DNA from: Flavobacteriales bacterium UBA7690 | GTDB taxonomy: Bacteria > Bacteroidota > Bacteroidia > Flavobacteriales_F > PHOS-HE28 | Direction: 5' to 3' | Assembly (NCBI GenBank): GCA_002482775.1 | Contig: DLGQ01000063.1 | Coordinates: 1-8,640 of the forward strand | DNA length: 8,640 nucleotides | Notes under the pieces: model-generated | Seen by the model: the letters and a program-made list of their open reading frames with translations, nothing else | Databases searched by the model: none | Told to the model about the DNA's origin: nothing | Shown: positions 1 through 4,176 of the stretch, piece by piece | Position numbering within the stretch: the stretch's first letter is position 1 | Layout of the letters: each line of letters begins with the position of its first letter | Made by a program: the position numbers and the translations under genes

Positions 1-825
1 ACCGCCAACCCCGAGGATTACACCAACCGCGGTTCCATCATCACACCGCTCAAGGACCGGATACAGTCGCAGATCCTCACGCACTATCCGCCCACGTTGG
101 AGATGGGCATGCGCATCACCGCGCAGGAAGTGCGTTCGCCGAAGGAGCAAGCAGCACGTGTGCGCGTTCCCGATCTCCTCCGTGTGCTGGTGGAACGCAT
201 CGCGTGGGAAGCGCGCGACAGCGAGTATGTGGATCGCAAGAGCGGTGTCAGTGCGCGCCTCACCATCAGTGCGTTGGAAAGCGTGATCAGCGCGGCGGAG
301 CGGCGCGCATTGCGCAATGGCGAAGAGCGCACCGTGGCGCGCATCGGCGATCTGCAAGCTGTTGTTCCGGCCATCACCGGCAAGATCGAACTGGTGTACG
401 AAGGCGAGCAGGAGGGCCCCGAGAAGATCGCGCACCACCTCTTGGGCCAAGCCATCCGCAACATATTCAGCGAGCTCTTCCCCGATCCATCCAAACCGCG
501 CAAGAGCAACAAGCCTGGTGCAGCACCACAGCGTGTGGATGTGTATCAGTCCATCGTATCCTACTTCGAAGAGCATGATCTGGAACTGCCCTTCGAACAA
601 CGCGAAAAGGAGCATGCAGCAGCCTTGCGCAAGGTTCCCGGCCTGCACGATCTGGTACGCGATAAACACGCCTACCTCGATGCGGAAGAACAAGTCCTGT
701 GGAGCGAGTTCCTGCTGCACGGCCTCGCCGAACACAGCCGCTTGGGCCGCACCACCGAGCAAGGCTCAGCGCGCTTCGGAGACCTCGTAGGCAGCATCCT
801 GCCCGGCAGTTCCAACGACGAATGA
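1..825 (+). CDS. Magnesium-chelatase-like AAA+ ATPase (ChlI/BchI type), C-terminal part
   Basis: The reading frame is open from base 1 to the TGA at 823-825, giving the last 274 residues of a protein whose start lies to the left. The first residues (ANPEDYTNRG, then ITPLKDRI and ILTHYP) match the sensor-1 and following segment of the magnesium-chelatase ATPase-like proteins of Bacteroidota; the Asn in ANPEDY is the likely sensor-1 residue. Walker A and B motifs must lie upstream and are not visible. The rest is the helical lid and family-specific C-terminus, with ITGKIELVYEGEQEG near residues 127-141 of the visible part. Family knowledge: such MoxR/ChlI-like ATPases usually work with a von Willebrand A-domain partner in remodelling or cofactor insertion, and true chlorophyll synthesis is unlikely here. 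No VWA gene lies immediately downstream; the next gene is convergent. The ATG codons near 103-111 are internal, since the conserved motif precedes them. Confidence 0.88.
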   Translation, partial: TANPEDYTNRGSIITPLKDRIQSQILTHYPPTLEMGMRITAQEVRSPKEQAARVRVPDLLRVLVERIAWEARDSEYVDRKSGVSARLTISALESVISAAERRALRNGEERTVARIGDLQAVVPAITGKIELVYEGEQEGPEKIAHHLLGQAIRNIFSELFPDPSKPRKSNKPGAAPQRVDVYQSIVSYFEEHDLELPFEQREKEHAAALRKVPGLHDLVRDKHAYLDAEEQVLWSEFLLHGLAEHSRLGRTTEQGSARFGDLVGSILPGSSNDE

Positions 826-837
826 TGGTTGTTATAA

Positions 838-877
838 TTCTCCCTTTCCTTAGGATAGGGCAGGGGTGAGGGGCATT
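838..877. repeat. 40-bp hairpin repeat, copy 1
   Basis: First of two direct copies of a 40-bp element; it matches copy 2 (1003-1042) at 36 of 40 positions by eye. It contains an imperfect 8-bp stem, CCCTTTCC (842-849) with GGATAGGG (853-860), a 3-base TTA loop and one T-T mismatch, followed by a G-rich tail GGGGTGAGGGG. This resembles a widespread intergenic repeat whose reverse reading gives the spurious peptide PLTPALSQGE in many genomes. It begins 13 bases after the stop codon of the ATPase gene, so the hairpin could help end transcription, although no run of T follows it. Confidence 0.8.
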
Positions 878-936
878 TCATTCCCGTGCACTACCGTCCA
901 TTCCCGGTTGAAAGCATCAGCCCCGAGTATTGAGCA

Positions 937-952
937 GAATGACTTGTCATTC
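937..952. repeat. Perfect 7-bp dyad between the two repeat copies
   Basis: GAATGAC (937-943) and GTCATTC (946-952) form a perfect inverted repeat with a 2-base TT spacer. It sits near the middle of the 125-bp segment between the two direct repeats, in DNA with no credible reading frame. It could be a small hairpin at the convergent gene ends or the core of a composite repeat element. Function is unknown. Confidence 0.55.
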
Positions 953-1002
953 GCGTTGCCCCTGCCGTTCTTCACAGCGCAGCATGAATGAAGGATTTGC
1001 AT

Positions 1003-1042
1003 TTCTCCCTCTCCTTGGGAGAGGGCCGGGGTGAGGGGCATT
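1003..1042. repeat. 40-bp hairpin repeat, copy 2
   Basis: Second direct copy of the element at 838-877. Its stem is perfect: CCCTCTCC (1007-1014), loop TTG (1015-1017), GGAGAGGG (1018-1025), followed by CCGGGGTGAGGGG. Its last base coincides with the stop codon of the minus-strand cytochrome gene (TGA, complement of 1042-1044), so the repeat abuts that coding region. Lying between two convergent genes, it is a candidate bidirectional, hairpin-only terminator as well as a member of a dispersed repeat family. Confidence 0.82.
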
Positions 1043-2103
1043 CAAGGCTCACTGAACGCCGGATCCGTCAAGAACCCTTCGTCCGTAAGGGTCTGCAAGA
1101 ACGCGATCAGATCCGCGCGGTCGTTCCACGAGAGTATGTTGCCGGTCTCCGGGAAGAGGTGCATCACGGTATCCACGTTCGGGCTGCCGTGTTGGATGTG
1201 CCCATCGTAGAACTGGATCACGCTCATCAGGTCGGCGAAACGGCTGTCGTGCATGTAGGGCGCCGTCACCGCGATGTTGCGCAGGGTGGTGGTCTTGAAC
1301 TTGGCGAAGTCGCCTGGTGCGCCGGTCACTGTGCCGAGCCCACCATCAACGGGGAATGCGTCCAGCCCATTGTTGCGCATCTCGTCATCGGTGAAGAGCC
1401 CGATGGAATGGCAGCGGCCGCATTTCCCCTTGCCACGGAAGAGGAACAGGCCATGTTTCTCCACGGAATCCAGCACGGTGGTATCGCCGCCGTACCAATA
1501 CCTGTCGAAGCGGCTGTTGAACGAAACAAGCGTGCGTTCGAACTGGGCTATCGCGCGCACCACACGGCTGCTATCGATCAGCGGTGAACCGAACGCCGCA
1601 GCGAAGAGCGATGGATAGCGGTCATCGGCGCGCAGTCGCTGCTCCACCACCGGCCACGTGTTGCGCATCTCGATCGGGTTGGTCACCGGGTCGTGCGCTT
1701 GGCCTTCCAGCGTGGTACGCCGCCCATCCCAGAAGAGGTTGCGGCTCCAGCCGAGGTTCACGATCGCCATCGCGTTGCGGGTGCCTACACTTCCATCGGT
1801 ACCCACGCTGAAGGCACGCGGATCCGTGAACGCATGTTCCTGGTGATGACAGGTGGCACATGACATCGTGCCGTCGTTGCTCAGCGCTTTCTCGTAGAAC
1901 AGCTTTCGCCCTAAGGCCACACCCTCCACCGTCAAGGGGATATCGCCCCCGTGCATCGGCCCGATCGAATCATGCACCCACGCGGGCAGGTTCAATTCAT
2001 ACGGCGTACCCACCGCACCGGTGTACACCGCAGGGTCCTTGCGGCACGCGGCGAACAGCGCCACTACGGCAAGCATTACCAAGATCATATTGCGCGCACG
2101 CAT
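1042..2103 (-). CDS. Di-heme cytochrome c peroxidase / MauG-family lipoprotein
   Basis: This gene encodes 353 residues from the ATG at 2103. That start gives MRARNM, then a hydrophobic stretch ending in LFAAC, a lipobox-like site with Cys20 as the probable lipidated residue. The protein should therefore be membrane-anchored on the periplasmic side. Two c-type haem sites are visible: CATCH at residues 82-86 and CGRCH at 228-232. Between them are family signatures GTRNA, NLGW, FWDGR and TLEGQA with NPIEM; later APYMHDSRF carries Met284, a likely distal haem ligand. Known members reduce hydrogen peroxide or carry out MauG/MbnH-type oxidations; which applies here cannot be told. Length is normal for the family. 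The frame continues upstream to a TTG at 2193 and an ATG at 2178, but those starts would put about 25-30 residues ahead of the signal peptide. It lies downstream of the small repeat-protein gene on the same strand, 102 bp away, and may be co-transcribed. Confidence 0.92.
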   Translation of the reverse strand: MRARNMILVMLAVVALFAACRKDPAVYTGAVGTPYELNLPAWVHDSIGPMHGGDIPLTVEGVALGRKLFYEKALSNDGTMSCATCHHQEHAFTDPRAFSVGTDGSVGTRNAMAIVNLGWSRNLFWDGRRTTLEGQAHDPVTNPIEMRNTWPVVEQRLRADDRYPSLFAAAFGSPLIDSSRVVRAIAQFERTLVSFNSRFDRYWYGGDTTVLDSVEKHGLFLFRGKGKCGRCHSIGLFTDDEMRNNGLDAFPVDGGLGTVTGAPGDFAKFKTTTLRNIAVTAPYMHDSRFADLMSVIQFYDGHIQHGSPNVDTVMHLFPETGNILSWNDRADLIAFLQTLTDEGFLTDPAFSEP

Positions 2104-2205
2104 CACACAAAGGAACTGCGATACCGTGTTCCGCGCCAGCGTCTCCGAAGTCCACCTTGGGATCCTTCGCCGGTCCATGCGGTCAAAGCTCAACGCGACG
2201 CGAGC

Positions 2206-2619
2206 CTAGTCCTTCGCCATCTTGTGGTAATCGCCGAACTCCTCGTCCATCTTCCGTTTCACCAGGTGCATCTTGTGGCCGATCACCGCCAGCTCTTTGT
2301 GGCCGTTCTGCACCAACCACTGGAAATCCTCTTGGCTGCCATCACCCGCGAGCGCCACATGTTTCAGCACCTTCATGCCGTGGTGGTCCAGCCAGTCCAG
2401 CGCTACCTTGTCGCCCTCAATACCGGTGATGATCGCCATCAGGTGCGGGTGCCCGTTCTTCATCAACCACTCGCGTGCTTCGGTCTTGTTGCGCAACGCG
2501 AAGGTGAACAACCCCAGTTCGGGATAGCCGTTCTTGATCAGCCAGTCGCGCAATTGAACGTTGCCGGTTATGGCTTCGCCCCAAGCGAGTAGGATCTTGG
2601 CGGGGTATTCGGTACGCAT
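2206..2619 (-). CDS. Small protein of 25-residue WLxxNG repeats, function unknown
   Basis: This gene encodes 137 residues from the ATG at 2619; a TTG five codons upstream (2634) is possible, but it would overlap the predicted -7 box. No signal peptide or membrane segment is seen, so it is probably cytoplasmic. The protein is almost entirely a tandem repeat with an exact 25-residue period: Trp-Leu pairs fall at residues 26, 51, 76 and 101, each followed by a version of xxNG and by a Leu nine positions after the Trp (WLIKNGYPEL, WLMKNGHPHL, WLDHHGMKVL, WLVQNGHKEL). A degenerate first unit starts at Met1. The pattern suggests short paired helices stacked as a solenoid, comparable in style to ankyrin-like or HEAT-like folds but not matching the usual ankyrin consensus. 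The C-terminus is charged (VKRKMDEEFGDYHKMAKD). Such scaffolds often bind other proteins; no partner can be named. It is followed on the same strand by the cytochrome peroxidase gene. Confidence 0.8.
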   Translation of the reverse strand: MRTEYPAKILLAWGEAITGNVQLRDWLIKNGYPELGLFTFALRNKTEAREWLMKNGHPHLMAIITGIEGDKVALDWLDHHGMKVLKHVALAGDGSQEDFQWLVQNGHKELAVIGHKMHLVKRKMDEEFGDYHKMAKD

Positions 2620-2631
2620 ATGGCGTGCATG

Positions 2632-2639
2632 CAAAGGTA
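2632..2639 (-). promoter_or_regulatory. Bacteroidota-type -7 promoter box for the minus-strand genes
   Basis: On the minus strand this reads TACCTTTG, an exact match to the TAnnTTTG -7 consensus of the Bacteroidota primary sigma factor. It ends 12 bases before the ATG at 2619, implying a very short untranslated leader, which is usual in this phylum. No TTTG/TTG -33 box is evident at the expected distance, so the call rests on one box and its position. Confidence 0.55.
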
Positions 2640-2692
2640 GGGGAGCCTGCTGGCCATGTCCCGCTGGATGGCCCTTCTCAAGCGGGAAGAAG

Positions 2693-2728
2693 GAACGTTC
2701 AAGAGTCGTTCACGAACAGTTCCTGAAC
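2693..2728. promoter_or_regulatory. Phased GTTC/GAAC array, candidate operator
   Basis: GTTC occurs three times at exactly 11-base spacing (2697, 2708, 2719). The last two are parts of palindromes of form GTTC-N2-GAAC (2708-2717 and 2719-2728), and the first is part of the perfect palindrome GAACGTTC (2693-2700). The regular helical spacing in a divergent intergenic region suggests binding of a dimeric regulator on one face of the DNA. It lies about 55-95 bp from the minus-strand promoter box and about 100-130 bp upstream of ATG 2824. It does not fit the Gram-positive LexA box GAAC-N4-GTTC. No cognate regulator is encoded in the window. Confidence 0.4.
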
Positions 2729-2777
2729 GCCCCATACAACATTCAGAGGTCCAGCGCAAGGTGAAAACTACGTGGTA

Positions 2778-2792
2778 CCATTTAACAAATGG
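2778..2792. repeat. Short dyad CCATTT-AAC-AAATGG
   Basis: This is a perfect 6-bp inverted repeat with a 3-base spacer, in the most AT-rich stretch of the intergenic region. It lies 31 bases upstream of ATG 2824 and just upstream of a weak -7-like sequence, TAGATTCG (2799-2806, one mismatch to TAnnTTTG). It may be a small operator overlapping the promoter of the plus-strand operon, or chance. Confidence 0.3.
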
Positions 2793-2823
2793 CCGACCTA
2801 GATTCGTTGTGACCACCAGCACC

Positions 2824-2930
2824 ATGTTCTACACACACACACACACACACGTTTAGCGCTTGCCATCGCACTGGTCTGTAGTGTCGTTGGCGTTTCGGGG
2901 CAGCAACTTACCGTAACGCTTACCGGCTCC
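2824..2930 (+). other. Out-of-frame start plus signal-peptide leader of the SprB-repeat gene
   Basis: ATG 2824 begins a frame that reads M-F-Y, then Thr-His repeats across the AC tract, and stops at TAG 2854-2856. In the frame of the downstream SprB gene, the bases after the tract (from 2850) encode RLALAIALVCSVVGVSGQQ: a basic residue, a hydrophobic core and a plausible signal peptidase site near VSG/QQ, followed by LTVTLTGS, the first strand of the SprB repeat. That frame is open from the stop at 2799-2801 onward but has no ATG, GTG or TTG before 2931. Deleting one AC unit, or adding two, fuses ATG 2824 to this leader and yields a 447-residue (or 449-residue) secreted protein. The leader is therefore real coding sequence disconnected from its start in this assembly. 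Confidence 0.72.
2831..2850. repeat. (AC)10 dinucleotide microsatellite
   Basis: This is an uninterrupted run of ten AC units between a start codon and a signal-peptide coding segment. Long dinucleotide tracts are uncommon in bacterial chromosomes, and when they lie at the 5' end of surface-protein genes they are typical slipped-strand phase-variation sites. Here 10 units put ATG 2824 out of frame with the gene; 9 or 12 units would put it in frame, and 11 would again be out of frame. Confidence 0.95.
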
Positions 2931-4169
2931 ATGCATAACGGAAGCAGCGTACCCTGCTTCGGGATGAAGGATGGCACGATCAGTAGTGCGGTGTCTGGCG
3001 GCACACCCCCTTACACCTACAAGTGGAGCAATGGGTCTCTGGCTTCCACCATATCCGGCGTACCGGCCGGGTACTACAGCCTCGATGTGGTGGATGCTGC
3101 GGGGGGCTTAGGCAAAGCCCAGATCACCCTCAGCGAGCCCGAGCCGCTGCGGATCAGCACCACCGCCAGCAGCTACCCGAACGGTACCAACATCAGTTGT
3201 TTCGAGTGCAACAACGGCACCATCCAGGTGGTGGCGGACCGCGGTACCCAGCCGTACTCCTTTGCGTGGAGCGATGGCCCCTCCACCAGCCCCAACCGCT
3301 ACGGACTTGGCCCGAAGGAGTATTTCGTAACGGTGACCGATGCCAATGGATGTGTAGAGGAGACCAGCGTGCAGATCACCCAACCCCAACGCACGGATTG
3401 GACCATGACCGGCAACGCAGGCACCAACCCCGCCACGCAGTACATCGGCACCAGCGACAACAAGGATGTGGTGTTCAAGGCCAACGGGCAGGAGGCCTTG
3501 CGGCTATTGCCAGACGGGAAATTGAAAGTGTTCGGATCCCTAGCTGGCGAAGGGCCGTTGTATCGGGATGCTGATGGGGTGTTGCGACTTGGTGGACCAA
3601 GTGGTGACGTGTTCCCGCCATTGCCGAGCCCTGCACAGTGCGCACCTAGCCTGATCAGTTTTGTTCCGTACTGGCAGTTAGGCGGCAATATGTTCTCTAC
3701 GCCAGTATGCGAAGGTGTACAAGCCATACCCAAGTTGGGTACGAAGCAGGAATTCCCACTTCACCTCATCACCAACAACCAGACCCGGATGGTCATCGAT
3801 ACACATGGCAAGGTGGGCATCGGCACCATACCAAGCGGCCCTGTGAGCGGCTACCGCCTCTTCGTGGAAGACGGCATCGCCACGCGCGATGTGCTGGTGA
3901 AGCTGGGCAACTGGCCAGACTACGTGTTCCAGGCAGACCATGCGTTGTTGCCCTTGGCCGACCTGCGCACCTTCCTCCAACACAACCACCACCTGCCCGG
4001 GATCCCCTCCGCGTGTGAGCTGGAAGCCAGCGGTGGCGTGGCTGTGGGCGAAATGCAACGTGCCTTGGTAAGGACCGTGGAAGAACAGGCGCTCTACATC
4101 CTGCAACTGGAAGAGCGTTTGCAGCGGCTGGAGGCACGCGTGGAGGCCGTGGAGTTGACCAAACCCTAG
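2931..4169 (+). CDS. SprB-repeat protein with C-terminal tail-fibre-like domain; signal peptide detached by frameshift
   Basis: This is the portion translatable from the first in-frame ATG, 412 residues; the gene proper very probably starts at ATG 2824 across the AC tract. Two SprB-type repeats come first: one with CFGMKDGT at 9-16 and GGTPPYTYKWSNG, the second with CFECNNGT at 90-97 and VTDANGC ending at Cys141. The two CF motifs are 81 residues apart. Starting at 2931 removes the first strand of repeat 1, an argument against that start. A middle region of phage-fibre-like strands follows, with GIGT at 296-299, then the Bacteroidota tail-fibre/S74-like end: YRLFVEDGIATRDVLVK, HHLPGIPS, GEMQ and a coiled coil (about 375-409). 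No T9SS sorting tail is seen, unlike the next two genes. The likely role is a surface or secreted adhesin-like protein; SprB itself is a gliding adhesin, but these repeats also occur in many unrelated surface proteins. It is the first gene of a probable three-gene operon. Confidence 0.85.
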   Translation: MHNGSSVPCFGMKDGTISSAVSGGTPPYTYKWSNGSLASTISGVPAGYYSLDVVDAAGGLGKAQITLSEPEPLRISTTASSYPNGTNISCFECNNGTIQVVADRGTQPYSFAWSDGPSTSPNRYGLGPKEYFVTVTDANGCVEETSVQITQPQRTDWTMTGNAGTNPATQYIGTSDNKDVVFKANGQEALRLLPDGKLKVFGSLAGEGPLYRDADGVLRLGGPSGDVFPPLPSPAQCAPSLISFVPYWQLGGNMFSTPVCEGVQAIPKLGTKQEFPLHLITNNQTRMVIDTHGKVGIGTIPSGPVSGYRLFVEDGIATRDVLVKLGNWPDYVFQADHALLPLADLRTFLQHNHHLPGIPSACELEASGGVAVGEMQRALVRTVEEQALYILQLEERLQRLEARVEAVELTKP

Positions 4170-4176
4170 CACCGCC

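Noticed and set aside
988..1587. Plus-strand open frame of 199 codons starting in the hairpin repeat
   Set aside because: Its first residues come from the repeat and the rest is antisense to the haem-binding protein.
2108..2115. Separate promoter for the cytochrome gene (TTCCTTTG on the minus strand)
   Set aside because: It has one mismatch to the -7 consensus and lies so close to ATG 2103 that transcription would start at or inside the start codon. It would only work with the ATG at 2088, which removes the basic residues of the signal peptide.
1860..2429. Long plus-strand open frame (189 codons) across the cytochrome and repeat-protein genes
   Set aside because: It is antisense to two well-supported minus-strand genes, its composition is Arg/Pro/Ser-rich as expected for a shadow frame, and it has no recognisable domain.
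2693..2722. LexA-type (Cheo) SOS box
   Set aside because: The GAAC and GTTC half-sites are separated by 0 or 1 base, not the 4 bases the box requires.
2799..2806. TAGATTCG as the -7 box of the plus-strand operon
   Set aside because: It has one mismatch to TAnnTTTG and no -33 element at a suitable distance. Too weak to list as a promoter, though it is the best candidate upstream of ATG 2824.
2656..2856. Plus-strand 66-codon frame ending in Thr-His repeats
   Set aside because: The part before ATG 2824 has no protein-like features and covers the putative regulatory DNA. Only the segment from 2824 is meaningful, as the detached start of the SprB gene.
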